This document shows, one piece after another, positions 47,486 to 57,117 of a stretch of DNA of 64,000 bases; positions within the stretch are counted from its first letter, which is position 1; each line of letters opens with the position of its first letter. The DNA comes from Streptomyces sp. Edi4 (lineage in GTDB: Bacteria > Actinomycetota > Actinomycetes > Streptomycetales > Streptomycetaceae): positions 1,488,001 through 1,552,000 of the forward strand of contig NZ_JBEJGY010000004.1 of assembly GCF_040253615.1 (NCBI RefSeq). Reading direction: 5' to 3'. Position numbers and translations under genes: made by a program. The notes under the pieces were generated by a model. The model was given only the letters and a program-made list of their open reading frames with translations, ran no database searches and was not told where the DNA came from.

Positions 47486-48331
47486 TCAGAGGAGGGAGGC
47501 CCGGGGGCCGTCGGGCTGCTCCAGCCGCCGCGCCAGGACGGAGCGCGCCAACTCGGAGGACTCCTCGTCGGTCAGCCTGCGGAAGCCGTCCTCGGTGATG
47601 ACGGTGACGATCGGGAAGATCCGGCGCGCCATGTCGGGACCGCCGGTCGCCGAGTCGTCGTCGGCGGCGTCATAGAGCGCCTGGATGACCAGAGTGGTGG
47701 TCTCCTGCTCCGTCAGGTCCTCGCGGTAGAGCTTCTTCATGGAGCCCCGGGCGAAGATGGAGCCGGAACCGGTGGCGGCGAACCCGTGCTCCTCGGAGCG
47801 GCCGCCGGTGACGTCGTAGGAGAAGATGCGGCCCTTGTCGCGGTCCACGTCATACCCCGCGAACAGCGGGACCACGGCCAGGCCCTGCATGGCCATGCCC
47901 AGGTTGCCGCGGATCATCGTGGAGAGCCGGTTGGCCTTGCCCTCGAGCGAGAGGGTGGCGCCTTCGACCTTCTCGAAGTGCTCCAGCTCCAGCTGGAAGA
48001 GCTTGACCATCTCCACCGCGAGGCCCGCGGTGCCCGCGATGCCGACCGCCGAGTACTCGTCGGCCGGGAAGACCTTCTGGATGTCGCGCTGGGCGATCAT
48101 GTTGCCCATCGTGGCCCGCCGGTCGCCGGCCAGCACCACACCGCCGGGGAAGATGGCCGCGACGATGGTCGTCCCGTGCGGCGCCTCGATGTGACCCTGC
48201 ACGGGCGGCATGACGCGCTTTCCGGGCAGCATCTCCGGCGAGTGGTCGGACAGGAAGTCCATGAATGAGGAGGAGCCGGGCGTCAGGAAGGCAGCTGGTA
48301 GACGCCCGGTGCCACGAGTATTGGCTTCCAC
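47486..48331 (-). CDS. prcB: 20S proteasome beta subunit
   Basis: 281-aa precursor of the proteolytic subunit. A propeptide of about 52 aa is removed after APHG to expose the catalytic Thr of [21 protein letters not shown]; the Asp and Lys of the active site are in this region. [12 protein letters not shown] and [14 protein letters not shown] are typical. The GTG at 48329-48331 has AAGGAA just upstream and lies inside the end of the endonuclease VII-like gene (49-base overlap). Confidence 0.97.
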   Translation of the reverse strand: MEANTRGTGRLPAAFLTPGSSSFMDFLSDHSPEMLPGKRVMPPVQGHIEAPHGTTIVAAIFPGGVVLAGDRRATMGNMIAQRDIQKVFPADEYSAVGIAGTAGLAVEMVKLFQLELEHFEKVEGATLSLEGKANRLSTMIRGNLGMAMQGLAVVPLFAGYDVDRDKGRIFSYDVTGGRSEEHGFAATGSGSIFARGSMKKLYREDLTEQETTTLVIQALYDAADDDSATGGPDMARRIFPIVTVITEDGFRRLTDEESSELARSVLARRLEQPDGPRASLL

Positions 48332-48876
48332 GAGGTTCCTTCCAAGTAGGCGGCAGCGCGACGGACGGTGTCGGGATCGTCTCCCAACTTGCCGATGGCC
48401 GAATTGCAGTTGAAGCAGAGTACGCCTCGGACCCTACCCGTCAGATGGCAGTGATCCACATGAACGGCGGGGGCGGAGAGACAGATGACGCAGAGGCCCT
48501 TCTGCTCAGCGATCATCCGGTCGCGGTCGTCTTCGGTGATGCCGTATTGGCGCTTGAGGTGCCCTGCACGACCCTCGACGGCTCGGCACGCCTTGCAGCG
48601 CGTGGAGAGGCCATCGGAGGCGGTCGAATTACGGTGCCACTCGGAGTTCGGCTTGATCTCCCCGCAACGCCGACAGTGCTTGTACCCTTCGGGCACCTCT
48701 ACCCGCGGGCGGACATTCTTGCCGAGGGCCAGTTGCCGCCGTCGGTGATAGTCAGCAGCACACTCACGGCATTCGCGTTGCAAGCCATCGAGATTCGAAC
48801 GTCTGACAGCGAAGGCCGCGCGCGGCTTCTCTTCACCACACCGCGCGCAACGCTTCGTCTCCGCCCGCTCAGTCAC
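48283..48876 (-). CDS. Endonuclease VII-like zinc-binding protein embedded in the proteasome operon
   Basis: 197-aa protein with a recombination endonuclease VII domain (about 95-185): [42 protein letters not shown], giving CxxC zinc knuckles and the DHCH metal site. The N-terminal part adds further CxxC pairs (CARCGEEK with CRECAADY, and CRRCGEIK with CKACRAVE), likely zinc fingers. The GTG at 48874-48876 follows a GGGGGG-AAC tract. It lies between pup and prcB and overlaps prcB by 49 bases, so it is co-transcribed. Its link with protein degradation is not explained. Confidence 0.88.
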   Translation of the reverse strand: MTERAETKRCARCGEEKPRAAFAVRRSNLDGLQRECRECAADYHRRRQLALGKNVRPRVEVPEGYKHCRRCGEIKPNSEWHRNSTASDGLSTRCKACRAVEGRAGHLKRQYGITEDDRDRMIAEQKGLCVICLSAPAVHVDHCHLTGRVRGVLCFNCNSAIGKLGDDPDTVRRAAAYLEGTSWKPILVAPGVYQLPS

Positions 48877-48925
48877 CGTTCCCCCCTCGGCCTTCAATTC
48901 GAAGGCAAAGCGACCAAGACACCCA

Positions 48926-49144
48926 CTACTCCCCACCCTTCTGAACGAAGCTTCGCACGAAATCCTCGGCGTTCTCCTCCAAGACATCGTCGATTTCGTC
49001 CAGCACGGAGTCCACGTCGTCCGACAGCTTCTCCTGGCGTTCCTTGAGGTCTTCCGAGGCCTGCGCGTCCTGCGTCTGCTCCTCGGTCTCCTCGGTGGAG
49101 CGCGTCGCCTTCTGCTGGCCGCCGCCGGTGTCCTTGGTCGCCAT
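48926..49144 (-). CDS. pup: Prokaryotic ubiquitin-like protein Pup
   Basis: 72-aa disordered tag protein. The N-terminus is Gly/Gln/Thr/Glu-rich; the C-terminal half has the ARC-binding helix (SDDVDSVLDEIDDVLEENAEDFVRSF) and ends VQKGGE. The final residue is encoded as Glu (GAG), so this Pup would not need deamidation before ligation; mycobacterial Pup is made with a C-terminal Gln. Lies between dop and the endonuclease-like gene. Confidence 0.97.
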   Translation of the reverse strand: MATKDTGGGQQKATRSTEETEEQTQDAQASEDLKERQEKLSDDVDSVLDEIDDVLEENAEDFVRSFVQKGGE

Positions 49145-49277
49145 CTACCTCACCCCGCTCGGTTCGATGTCCTTGATCAGAATCCTTGATCAGACCCTAC
49201 AAGCCGGGTCCGACATCGGCCCCGCACTCGGTGGAACGCGTGGGGCCTACCTCTGTGTTTCCCACACCCGGGGGCTT

Positions 49278-50789
49278 TCAGCCGCCCGACAGCACCCGCA
49301 CCAGATCTTCGGCCGTGCGGCACCGGTCGAGCAGCGCCTTCACGTGATTACGCGTTCCGCGAAGGGGCTCGAGGGTTGGGACCCGCTGGAGCGAGTCGCG
49401 GCCCGGCAGGTCGAAGATGACCGAGTCCCAGGAGGCCGCCGCGACGTCGTCGGCGTACTGCTCCAGGCAGCGGCCGCGGAAGTAGGCCCTGGTGTCCTCG
49501 GGCGGGGCCGTCCGCGCCCGTGTGACCGCCGCGTCGTCCAGGAGGCGCTTCATCTTGCCCCGGGCCACGAGGCGGTTGTAGAGGCCCTTCTCGGGGCGTA
49601 CGTCGGCGTACTGGAGGTCCACCAGGTGCAGCCGGGCCGCGTCCCACTCCAGGCTGTCGCGGCGGCGGTAGCCCTCCATCAGTTCACGCTTGGCGATCCA
49701 GTCCAGCTCGCCCGACAGGCTCATCGGGTCGTTCTCCAGCCGGTTCAGGACGTCCTCCCAGCGGACCAGGACGTCCTTGGTCTGCTCGTCGGCGTCCGCC
49801 CCGAACCGCTCGTCGACGTACTTGCGGGCCAGCTCGAAGTACTCCATCTGAAGCTGGACGGCCGTGAGGGTGCGGCCGCTGCGCAGCGTGATCAGGTGGC
49901 GCAGGTCGGGGTCGTGCGAGACCTGGTGGAGGGTGCGGACGGGCTGGTCGACGGCCAGGTCGACGTTGATGAACCCCTCCTCGATCATGGACAGGACCAG
50001 GGAGGTGGTGCCCAGCTTGAGGTAGGTGGAGATCTCCGAGAGGTTGGCGTCGCCGATGATGACATGCAGGCGGCGGTATTTCTCGGCGTCCGCGTGGGGC
50101 TCGTCGCGGGTGTTGATGATGGGGCGCTTGAGGGTGGTCTCCAGGCCGACCTCGACCTCGAAGTAGTCGGCGCGCTGGCTGATCTGGAAGCCGTGCTCGT
50201 GGCCGTCCTGGCCGATGCCGACGCGTCCGGCGCCGGTGATGACCTGGCGCGAGACGAAGAAGGGCGTCAGGTGGCGCACGATGTCGGAGAAGGCGGTCTC
50301 CCGCTTCATCAGGTAGTTCTCGTGCGTGCCGTAGGAGGCGCCCTTGTTGTCGGTGTTGTTCTTGTACAGGTGGATGGGCTGGGCGCCGGGCAGCTGGGCC
50401 GCGCGTTCGGCCGCCTCGGCCATGATGCGCTCGCCGGCTTTGTCCCACAGGACGGCGTCCCGGGGGTTGGTGACTTCGGGCGAGCTGTATTCGGGGTGTG
50501 CGTGGTCGACGTAGAGCCGCGCCCCGTTGGTGAGGATGACGTTGGCGAGGCCGATGTCCTCGTCGGTGAGCTGGGTGGAGTCGGCGGCCTCGCGGGCGAG
50601 GTCGAAGCCGCGGGCGTCCCGCAGCGGGTTCTCCTCCTCGAAGTCCCAGCGGGCGCGGCGCGCCCGGTGCATCGCCGCCGCGTAGGCGTTGACGATCTGG
50701 GACGAGGTGAGCATGGCATTGGCGTTGGGGTGGCCGGGGACGGAGATCCCGTACTCCGTCTCGATGCCCATTACTCGCCGTACGGTCAT
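49278..50789 (-). CDS. dop: Pup deamidase/depupylase Dop
   Basis: 503-aa enzyme of the same fold as PafA. Key parts: [19 protein letters not shown], the Dop-specific loop region after [36 protein letters not shown] with the catalytic Asp, and [20 protein letters not shown]. Removes Pup from substrates. Because this Pup is already encoded with Glu, depupylation should be its main activity here. It is downstream of arc and upstream of pup on the same strand. Confidence 0.97.
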   Translation of the reverse strand: MTVRRVMGIETEYGISVPGHPNANAMLTSSQIVNAYAAAMHRARRARWDFEEENPLRDARGFDLAREAADSTQLTDEDIGLANVILTNGARLYVDHAHPEYSSPEVTNPRDAVLWDKAGERIMAEAAERAAQLPGAQPIHLYKNNTDNKGASYGTHENYLMKRETAFSDIVRHLTPFFVSRQVITGAGRVGIGQDGHEHGFQISQRADYFEVEVGLETTLKRPIINTRDEPHADAEKYRRLHVIIGDANLSEISTYLKLGTTSLVLSMIEEGFINVDLAVDQPVRTLHQVSHDPDLRHLITLRSGRTLTAVQLQMEYFELARKYVDERFGADADEQTKDVLVRWEDVLNRLENDPMSLSGELDWIAKRELMEGYRRRDSLEWDAARLHLVDLQYADVRPEKGLYNRLVARGKMKRLLDDAAVTRARTAPPEDTRAYFRGRCLEQYADDVAAASWDSVIFDLPGRDSLQRVPTLEPLRGTRNHVKALLDRCRTAEDLVRVLSGG

Positions 50790-50980
50790 GCGGCCCTCCT
50801 TGCCCGGCGGCGCTCCCCCGCGGGAGCGGCGCTCAAGTACCGCTGGTTCTCCGGTGCGTGTGCGGTGCCCGTCCCCGCACGGCGCGACTCGGCGGTACCG
50901 AAGAGCCTAGAACGCCTTTGCGCTGGTGGGGAGATCAATTGCGTCATTGCTGTTGTCCGCTGATGGCCTGAAAAGCAGTC

Positions 50981-51013
50981 GGCTGCGGATGCCCGCACCG
51001 GGCATCCGCAGCC
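50981..51013 (-). terminator. Hairpin terminator of arc
   Basis: Perfect 14-bp stem GGCTGCGGATGCCC/GGGCATCCGCAGCC with a 5-nt loop, 10 bp past the arc stop. On the minus strand it is followed by GACTGCTTTT, a short U-tract. Confidence 0.75.
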
Positions 51014-51023
51014 GGCCTGCCTT

Positions 51024-52790
51024 TTACAGGTACTGACCGGTGTTGGCCACCGTGTCGATGGAGCGTCCGGTGTCCGCGCCCTGCTTTCCGGTGACGAGCG
51101 TTCGGATGAATACGATCCGTTCGCCCTTCTTTCCGGAAATCCTGGCCCAGTCGTCCGGGTTGGTGGTGTTGGGCAGGTCCTCGTTCTCCTTGAACTCATC
51201 CACGCATGCCTGGAGGAGGTGGGAGATGCGAAGGCCCTTCTGGTTCTGGTCGAGGAAGGCCTTGATGGCCATCTTCTTGGCCCGGTCCACGATGTTCTGG
51301 ATCATGGCGCCGGAGTTGAAGTCCTTGAAGTAGAGGACTTCCTTGTCGCCGTTGGCGTACGTGACTTCCAGGAAGCGGTTCTCCTCGGACTCCGCGTACA
51401 TCTGCTCCACGACGGACTGGATCATCGCGTGGGTGGTGCCGTCCTTGTCCCCGCCGTGTTCGGCGAGGTCGTCGGCGTGCAGGGGCAGCGAGGACCTGAG
51501 GTACTTGGCGAAGATGTCCTTGGCCGCCTCCGCGTCCGGACGCTCGATCTTGATCTTCACGTCGAGCCGGCCGGGCCGCAGGATCGCGGGGTCGATCATG
51601 TCCTCGCGGTTGGAGGCGCCGATGACGATGACGTTCTCCAGGCCTTCCACGCCGTCGATCTCGGCGAGCAGCTGGGGGACGATGGTGTTCTCCACGTCCG
51701 AGCTGACGCCGGATCCGCGGGTGCGGAAGAGGGATTCCATCTCGTCGAAGAAGACGATGACGGGGGTGCCCTCGCTCGCCTTCTCGCGGGCGCGCTGGAA
51801 GACGAGACGGATGTGGCGCTCGGTCTCGCCGACGTACTTGTTGAGGAGTTCGGGGCCCTTGATGTTGAGGAAGTAGCTCTTCCCCGCGGGCTGGCCGGTG
51901 ACCTCGGCGACCTTCTTGGCAAGGGAGTTGGCGACCGCCTTGGCGATCAGCGTCTTGCCGCATCCGGGCGGCCCGTAGAGCAGGATGCCCTTGGGTGGCC
52001 GCAGTTCGTGCTCCTTGAAGAGGTCCGGGTAGAGGTAGGGGAGTTCGACCGCGTCGCGGATCAGCTCGATCTGGTTGCCCAGACCGCCGATCTTGTCGTA
52101 GTCGACGTCCGGGACCTCTTCGAGGACGAGTTCTTCGACCTCGCTCTTGGGGACCACTTCGTAGACGTAGCCGGACCTGGGTTCCAGCAGGAGCGCATCG
52201 CCGGGGCGGATGGTGATGTCCAGGAGCGGCTCGGCGAGCCTCACCACCCGTTCCTCGTCGGTGTGCCCGATCACCAGGGCGCGCTCGCCGTCCTCGAGGA
52301 TCTCCTTGAGGGTGACGATGTCCCCGGCGCGCTCGAACTCCATGGCCTCGACCACGTTGAGCGCTTCGTTGAGCATGACTTCCTGGCCGCGCCTGAGTTC
52401 GTCGGGCTCGACGCTGGGGCTGACGTTCACCCGGAGCTTGCGGCCCCCGGTGAAGATGTCGACGGTGCCGTCCTCGTTGGACTGCAGGAAGACTCCGAAG
52501 CCGGCCGGCGGCTGTGCGAGCCGGTCGACCTCCTCCTTGAGGGCCACGATCTGGTCGCGGGCCTCGCGCAGGGTGTTGGCGAGCCGCTCGTTCTGTGCGG
52601 ACACGCCCGCCAGGCTGGTCTGCAGCTCGACGATCCGCTCTTCGAGAATCCTCGTATGACGCGGAGAGTCGGCGAGCTTACGTCGCAGGACGGCGATTTC
52701 CTGCTCTAGATAGGCAACCTGGCCGGCTGGGTCCTCGGACCCCCGCCCGGGCCGGATGCCGCGGTTGTTGTCGTCGTCGTGGGCTGCCAC
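51024..52790 (-). CDS. arc: Proteasome-associated AAA ATPase ARC (Mpa)
   Basis: 588-aa hexameric unfoldase. An N-terminal coiled coil (about 15-75, [20 protein letters not shown]) binds Pup. Two OB folds follow, then one AAA domain with Walker [16 protein letters not shown], Walker [13 protein letters not shown] and arginine fingers near RPGRLDVKI. The C-terminal tail ends TGQYL, the hydrophobic Gln-Tyr motif that docks on the proteasome alpha ring. The GTG at 52788-52790 has GGAGGTGA upstream. Confidence 0.97.
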   Translation of the reverse strand: MAAHDDDNNRGIRPGRGSEDPAGQVAYLEQEIAVLRRKLADSPRHTRILEERIVELQTSLAGVSAQNERLANTLREARDQIVALKEEVDRLAQPPAGFGVFLQSNEDGTVDIFTGGRKLRVNVSPSVEPDELRRGQEVMLNEALNVVEAMEFERAGDIVTLKEILEDGERALVIGHTDEERVVRLAEPLLDITIRPGDALLLEPRSGYVYEVVPKSEVEELVLEEVPDVDYDKIGGLGNQIELIRDAVELPYLYPDLFKEHELRPPKGILLYGPPGCGKTLIAKAVANSLAKKVAEVTGQPAGKSYFLNIKGPELLNKYVGETERHIRLVFQRAREKASEGTPVIVFFDEMESLFRTRGSGVSSDVENTIVPQLLAEIDGVEGLENVIVIGASNREDMIDPAILRPGRLDVKIKIERPDAEAAKDIFAKYLRSSLPLHADDLAEHGGDKDGTTHAMIQSVVEQMYAESEENRFLEVTYANGDKEVLYFKDFNSGAMIQNIVDRAKKMAIKAFLDQNQKGLRISHLLQACVDEFKENEDLPNTTNPDDWARISGKKGERIVFIRTLVTGKQGADTGRSIDTVANTGQYL

Positions 52791-53030
52791 GGTCCTCACC
52801 TCCTCCAAGGGGAGCTGGACGCTTCCTGACCCTACCTGGGCTGGTGGTGATTGAAACCCCTAGATCACAAAGACTCTGAGGTGTGTCTGATCTTCACCCT
52901 TGCGCTCTCCCTCACGTCAGAGGAATACCCACCCAACAACATCGGAAAGCGGGCGGTTGTTATCGTCGATGGAGTCAACACCCGTCGGGGCTGGCATCGA
53001 TTGATTCATTCGCGCAGGAACGGCAGGCAC

Positions 53031-53309
53031 ATGAACGAGGCGCTCGAAGTCTGGATCGACCAGGATCTCTGCACCGGCGACGGCATCTGTGTCCAGTACG
53101 CACCCGAAGTCTTCGAGCTGGACATCGACGGGCTTGCGTATGTGAAGAGTTCCGACGACGAGTTGTTGCAGACGCCGGGGGCCACCACGCCCGTGCCGCT
53201 GCCGCTGCTGCGGGACGTGGTGGACTCCGCCAAGGAGTGCCCGGGCGACTGCATTCACGTGCGCCGGGTCGCGGACCGCGTCGAGGTGTACGGGCCGGAC
53301 GCGGAGTAG
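53031..53309 (+). CDS. Small ferredoxin
   Basis: 92-aa electron carrier. The cluster region is DQDLCTGDGICVQYAPEVFELD with CPGDCIHV near the C-terminus. Asp replaces the second cysteine of the usual CxxCxxC (CTGDGIC), so a 3Fe-4S cluster or an Asp-ligated 4Fe-4S cluster is expected. The ATG at 53031 follows a weak purine stretch. It is divergent from arc across 240 bp with no other gene. The electron partner is unknown. Confidence 0.85.
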   Translation: MNEALEVWIDQDLCTGDGICVQYAPEVFELDIDGLAYVKSSDDELLQTPGATTPVPLPLLRDVVDSAKECPGDCIHVRRVADRVEVYGPDAE

Positions 53310-53326
53310 GCGCGCCCGGCGCCGGC

Positions 53327-53905
53327 TCAGGCGCCGATGGCCTCGGCGCCTGTGGTGCGGATGAACTTGCCGTGCTGCCAGCGCCACTTGGTGTCCTGGC
53401 GTACGTCGGGTGCGTAGCGCGGTACGTCGTCGGAGGAGTAGCCGAGCAGGGTCGCGGCGACGGCGCCCTCACGCACGGTGAGGCCGGTGACGGTCTTTCT
53501 GTCCTTCGGGTCCACCAGCGTCGCCACCAGGCGTGGCGGCGCCCCCTTCGACGCGGGCCGGGTCAGGACGTAGACGCCGCTCGGCGGGGTGCCGCCGCCG
53601 GCGTCGCAGTGCACGATCGCGACGGTTTCGGGGGCGCCGTCGCCGTCGAGGTCGCCGGATGCTTTCTGCTCCACCACCGTGCCGAGACCGGCGCAGTCCA
53701 GCGGGAAGGTGACCGCGCCGGGGTCGGGGGCGGCCGTGGTGGTGAGCGGGGCGCCGTGGCCGCTCGGGCTCTGGGACGCTTTGGCCGGATCCGGGGTCAA
53801 GAAGCCCGCGAGGGCGACCACGGCGGCCGTCGCGACGGCGGTGGCGGCCCAGTGGGCGGGGCGGGCGTGGGTGTGCGCGAGCTCAGGGACGGCGGCATTC
53901 TGCAC
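53327..53905 (-). CDS. Secreted or membrane-anchored protein of unknown function
   Basis: 192-aa protein. An N-terminal hydrophobic segment (WAATAVATAAVVALAGFLTP) acts as a signal or anchor, followed by a Ser/Thr/Pro linker. The extracellular domain contains SGDLDGDGAPETVAIVHCD, which resembles the calcium-binding FG-GAP/dockerin-like DxDGDG loop. A second cysteine (FPLDCAGLG) may form a disulfide. The GTG at 53903-53905 has GGAGA upstream. Convergent with the ferredoxin gene, 17 bp apart. Confidence 0.72.
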   Translation of the reverse strand: MQNAAVPELAHTHARPAHWAATAVATAAVVALAGFLTPDPAKASQSPSGHGAPLTTTAAPDPGAVTFPLDCAGLGTVVEQKASGDLDGDGAPETVAIVHCDAGGGTPPSGVYVLTRPASKGAPPRLVATLVDPKDRKTVTGLTVREGAVAATLLGYSSDDVPRYAPDVRQDTKWRWQHGKFIRTTGAEAIGA

Positions 53906-54007
53906 GCGGGAGGTCTCCTGTGAGGGCGGTGCGGGCGGTGGGGGTGGCCAGCATCGTGTCACACGTCACAGACGGGCGGAATACTGGGGCATCACGCTCA
54001 ACGCGAA

Positions 54008-54057
54008 GGCGCCGCCGCCGAGTTCCCGTGTCGGTCCGGGAACTCGGCGGCGGCGCC
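54008..54057 (-). terminator. Long hairpin terminator of trmI
   Basis: A perfect 21-bp inverted repeat (GGCGCCGCCGCCGAGTTCCCG and complement) with an 8-nt loop lies 56 bp past the trmI stop. Confidence 0.7.
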
Positions 54058-54113
54058 GGTTCGTTGTACGAGGCGAAGCCCGCGGCCGCGGTCAGGCAGC
54101 GGTCGGGCCGCGG

Positions 54114-55001
54114 TCAGTCCTTGTTGGGACCCTCGTAGTCGTCGCCATAGGCGCCCTTGGCGGGGCGGCGGCGGCGCATGGGGGGCTCGACGCCGTCCGC
54201 GAGGCGTCGGGCGGTCACCAGGAAGCCGGTGTGGCCGATCATCCGGTGGTCGGGGCGCACGGCGAGGCCTTCGACGTGCCAGTTGCGGATCATCGACTCC
54301 CAGGGCTGCGGCTCGGCGAAGCAGCCGATCTCGCGGATGGATTCGACGGTGCGCGACAGCTGGGTGGTGGTGGCCACGTAGCAGCAGAGGATGCCGCCGG
54401 GGACGAGCGCCTTGGAGACGGCGTCCAGGCACTCCCAGGGGGCGAGCATGTCCAGGATGACGCGGTCGACGTCGGTGTCCGACAGGTTGTCCTGGAGGTC
54501 GCCGACGGTGAGCTGCCAGGCGGGGTGGGGGCCGCCGAAGTAGCGCTCCACGTTCTGCGTGGCGATCTCGGCGAAGTCCTCGCGGCGCTCGTAGGAGTGC
54601 AGCATTCCGTGGTCGCCGATGGCGCGCAGCAGGAAGGCGCTCAACGAGCCCGAGCCGACCCCGGCTTCGACGACGCGGGCGCCGGCGAAGATGTCGGCGA
54701 AGGCCAGGATCTGCCCCGCGTCCTTGGGGTAGACCACGGCTGCGCCGCGGGGCATGGAGAGGACGAAGTCGGGGAGCAGGGGGCGCAGCGCGAGGTAGGC
54801 GACGTTTCCCGTGGTTCGGACAACACTGCCCTCGGGAGCACCGATCAGCTCGTCGTGCGGGAAGGAACCCTTGTGGGTGTGGAAATTCTTCCCGGCTTCG
54901 AGCGTGAACGTGTAGTGGCGTCCCTTGGGGTCGGTGAGCTGGACCTGGTCCCCGACCTTGAAGGGCCCGCGACGGCGGGCGGCACCGGTCGGTTCGGACA
55001 T
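54114..55001 (-). CDS. trmI: tRNA (adenine(58)-N(1))-methyltransferase TrmI
   Basis: 295-aa AdoMet-dependent enzyme that methylates A58 in the T loop of tRNA. An N-terminal small beta domain (FKVGDQVQLTDPKGRHYTFTLEAGK) is followed by the Rossmann domain: ADIFAGARVVEAGVGSGSLSAFLLRAIG (AdoMet site) and DRVILDMLAPWECLDAVSKAL (catalytic Asp region). The C-terminus is basic (PPMRRRRPAKGAYGDD). The ATG at 54999-55001 (MSEPTGAARRRG) is the right start; the open frame continues upstream through the tandem repeat but this is an artefact. Confidence 0.95.
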   Translation of the reverse strand: MSEPTGAARRRGPFKVGDQVQLTDPKGRHYTFTLEAGKNFHTHKGSFPHDELIGAPEGSVVRTTGNVAYLALRPLLPDFVLSMPRGAAVVYPKDAGQILAFADIFAGARVVEAGVGSGSLSAFLLRAIGDHGMLHSYERREDFAEIATQNVERYFGGPHPAWQLTVGDLQDNLSDTDVDRVILDMLAPWECLDAVSKALVPGGILCCYVATTTQLSRTVESIREIGCFAEPQPWESMIRNWHVEGLAVRPDHRMIGHTGFLVTARRLADGVEPPMRRRRPAKGAYGDDYEGPNKD

Positions 55002-55099
55002 ACGACCAGAGTACCGGCCGTTCCAGGTCGCGAACGCCACGGCTGTGACGGCGGTCCGGGGGCGGGGGTCCGGGTCCGGGCCAGGTCCGGGGTCCGGGG

Positions 55100-55669
55100 C
55101 GGAGGTCCGGGTCCGGGGCGGAGGTCCGGGTCCGGGGCGGAGGTCCGGGTCCGGGGCGGAGGTCCGGGTCCGGGGCGGAGGTCCGGGTCCGGGGCGGAGG
55201 TCCGGGTCCGGGGCGGAGGTCCGGGTCCGGGGCGGAGGTCCGGGTCCGGGGCGGAGGTCCGGGTCCGGGGCGGAGGTCCGGGTCCGGGGCGGAGGTCCGG
55301 GTCCGGGGCGGAGGTCCGGGTCCGGGGCGGAGGTCCGGGTCCGGGGCGGAGGTCCGGGTCCGGGGCGGAGGTCCGGGTCCGGGGCGGAGGTCCGGGTCCG
55401 GGGCGGAGGTCCGGGTCCGGGGCGGAGGTCCGGGTCCGGGGCGGAGGTCCGGGTCCGGGGCGGAGGTCCGGGTCCGGGGCGGAGGTCCGGGTCCGGGGCG
55501 GAGGTCCGGGTCCGGGGCGGAGGTCCGGGTCCGGGGCGGAGGTCCGGGTCCGGGGCGGAGGTCCGGGTCCGGGGCGGAGGTCCGGGTCCGGGGCGGAGGT
55601 CCGGGTCCGGGGCGGAGGTCCGGGTCCGGGGCGGAGGTCCGGGTCCGGGGCGGAGGTCCGGGTCCGGGG
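55100..55669. repeat. Perfect tandem repeat: 30 copies of a 19-bp unit
   Basis: The unit cggaggtccgggtccgggg is repeated head to tail exactly 30 times (570 bp) with no difference that I can see between copies. Degenerate related sequence at about 55052-55099 leads into the array. As 19 is not a multiple of 3, all frames stay open through it, giving spurious repetitive ORFs on both strands. It starts 99 bp before the trmI ATG and ends 14 bp from the stop of the site-2 protease gene. Runs of G on the plus strand could form G-quadruplexes. Confidence 0.97.
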
Positions 55670-55683
55670 TGACTGGGCGGGCG

Positions 55684-56931
55684 CTAGGAGCCGGGCCGGG
55701 CCATGGCGGCGACGAAGGCCTTCTCCACGTCGGCCGCGGAGAGCACTCCATAGATCTCACCGGTCTCCTCGACCACCAGGTACTCGGTGGCGGGGGTGGC
55801 CCTGAGCAGGTCGAGCAGCGGCTCCCCCGCGAGTTCGGCCGGGACGCGCATGCCGTCGGTGAGGTCCTGGGCGAGGCCGCTGACGGCGACCCAGGGACGG
55901 CGGTGCTCGGGTACGCCGACGATGGCGGCCTCGCGGACCAGCGCGGTCGGGTCGCCGTGTCCGTCGACGACGACCAGGGCGCGCGCGCCCGACGCGTTGG
56001 CGCGGCGCAGCGCCTCGGAGAGCGGGGTGGTGGATTCGACGGGAACCGCGCGGCGGGTCAGGGTGCGGGCGCGCAGTTCGGGGAGGTGTTCGCGCAGCCT
56101 GGCCATGCGCAGGCTGTTGCCGGCGCCGGTCCAGATGATGGCGGCGAGGATGGCGGCGAGCAGCGCGTCGGTGACGGTGTCCATGCCGCTGACCTCGTCG
56201 GGGGAATTGCCGAGCACCCCGGTCTGGGTGAGCATCGGCAGGCCGATGAGGACGGTGACGGCGAGGGCGCGGCCGACCCAGGCGGCGGCGACGGTGCCGC
56301 TCATGGGTCTGCCGGTGATCTTCCAGACGACGGCGCGGAGCATGCGGCCGCCGTCCAGGGGCAGCCCGGGCAGCAGGTTGAAGCCGGCGACGATGAGGTT
56401 GGAGATCATCAGTCCGGCGAGCAGCACACCGGGCACGGTGCCGGGTTCGACGGCTTTCATGCCGAGGTAGAAGAGGCCGGACAGGACCAGCGAGAGCAGG
56501 GGGCCGACGAAGGCGAGGACGAACTCGCGCCCCGGTGTCTCGGTCTCCTTCTCGATCTCCGAGACGCCGCCGAAGAACTGGAGCTGGATGCGGCGCACCG
56601 GCAGTTGGAAGCGGAGCGCGGCCACGGTGTGGGCGAGCTCGTGCACCAGGACGGAGGCGTAGAAGGCGACGGCGAAGAAGAGGGAGACGAGGTAGCGGGC
56701 GGCGCCGAGTTCCGGCAGGACGCGGTCGAGCTGTCCGCCGAAGACCCAGGTGATGAGGGCGGCGACCAGGAACCAGCTGGGGGCGACGTAGACGGGCACG
56801 CCGAAGGGGCGTCCCATCAGCAGGCCGCCGCCGGGCCCCGGGCGGGGCTGCTTGCCGGGGCCCGCTCCCGTGCCCGATGGCTTGTCCTCCGCGCCGGACC
56901 GCGGCCGTCCGCGCTTGCCGCTGTCTTCCAC
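55684..56931 (-). CDS. Site-2 protease (M50 metallopeptidase) with CBS domains
   Basis: 415-aa intramembrane zinc protease. The zinc-binding LVHELAHTVAAL lies in a transmembrane helix; the third ligand is in NLLPGLPLDGGRMLR. Further helices follow, then two CBS domains (about 300-415: RAVPVESTTPLSEALRRANASGARALVVVDG and YLVVEETGEIYGVLSAADVEKAF). The GTG at 56929-56931 follows AAGGGA. CBS-bearing members are SpoIVFB-like and may respond to nucleotides. Substrate unknown. Confidence 0.9.
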   Translation of the reverse strand: MEDSGKRGRPRSGAEDKPSGTGAGPGKQPRPGPGGGLLMGRPFGVPVYVAPSWFLVAALITWVFGGQLDRVLPELGAARYLVSLFFAVAFYASVLVHELAHTVAALRFQLPVRRIQLQFFGGVSEIEKETETPGREFVLAFVGPLLSLVLSGLFYLGMKAVEPGTVPGVLLAGLMISNLIVAGFNLLPGLPLDGGRMLRAVVWKITGRPMSGTVAAAWVGRALAVTVLIGLPMLTQTGVLGNSPDEVSGMDTVTDALLAAILAAIIWTGAGNSLRMARLREHLPELRARTLTRRAVPVESTTPLSEALRRANASGARALVVVDGHGDPTALVREAAIVGVPEHRRPWVAVSGLAQDLTDGMRVPAELAGEPLLDLLRATPATEYLVVEETGEIYGVLSAADVEKAFVAAMARPGS

Positions 56932-57117
56932 GGGTTCCCTTCGTCGGTACGATGTCTGCCCTGAGAATGTGCCCAGGGGTACCGGCCGGACTCTTCTCGT
57001 CCGCCGAATCTTCGCCGGTCTGTCTCGTGGTTGCGATGTCACGATCATGCCGGGTGAGGGCGCCTGTCGTCGATGGTATTCCGCTCGCTGTCAGTGGCGG
57101 GTCGTAGGGTCTGAGTC

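Noticed and set aside
54114..55760. Extended trmI frame and matching long frames on the plus strand through the 19-bp repeat
   Set aside because: They are products of a 19-bp unit that never yields a stop codon; TrmI homologues begin at MSEPTG near 55001.
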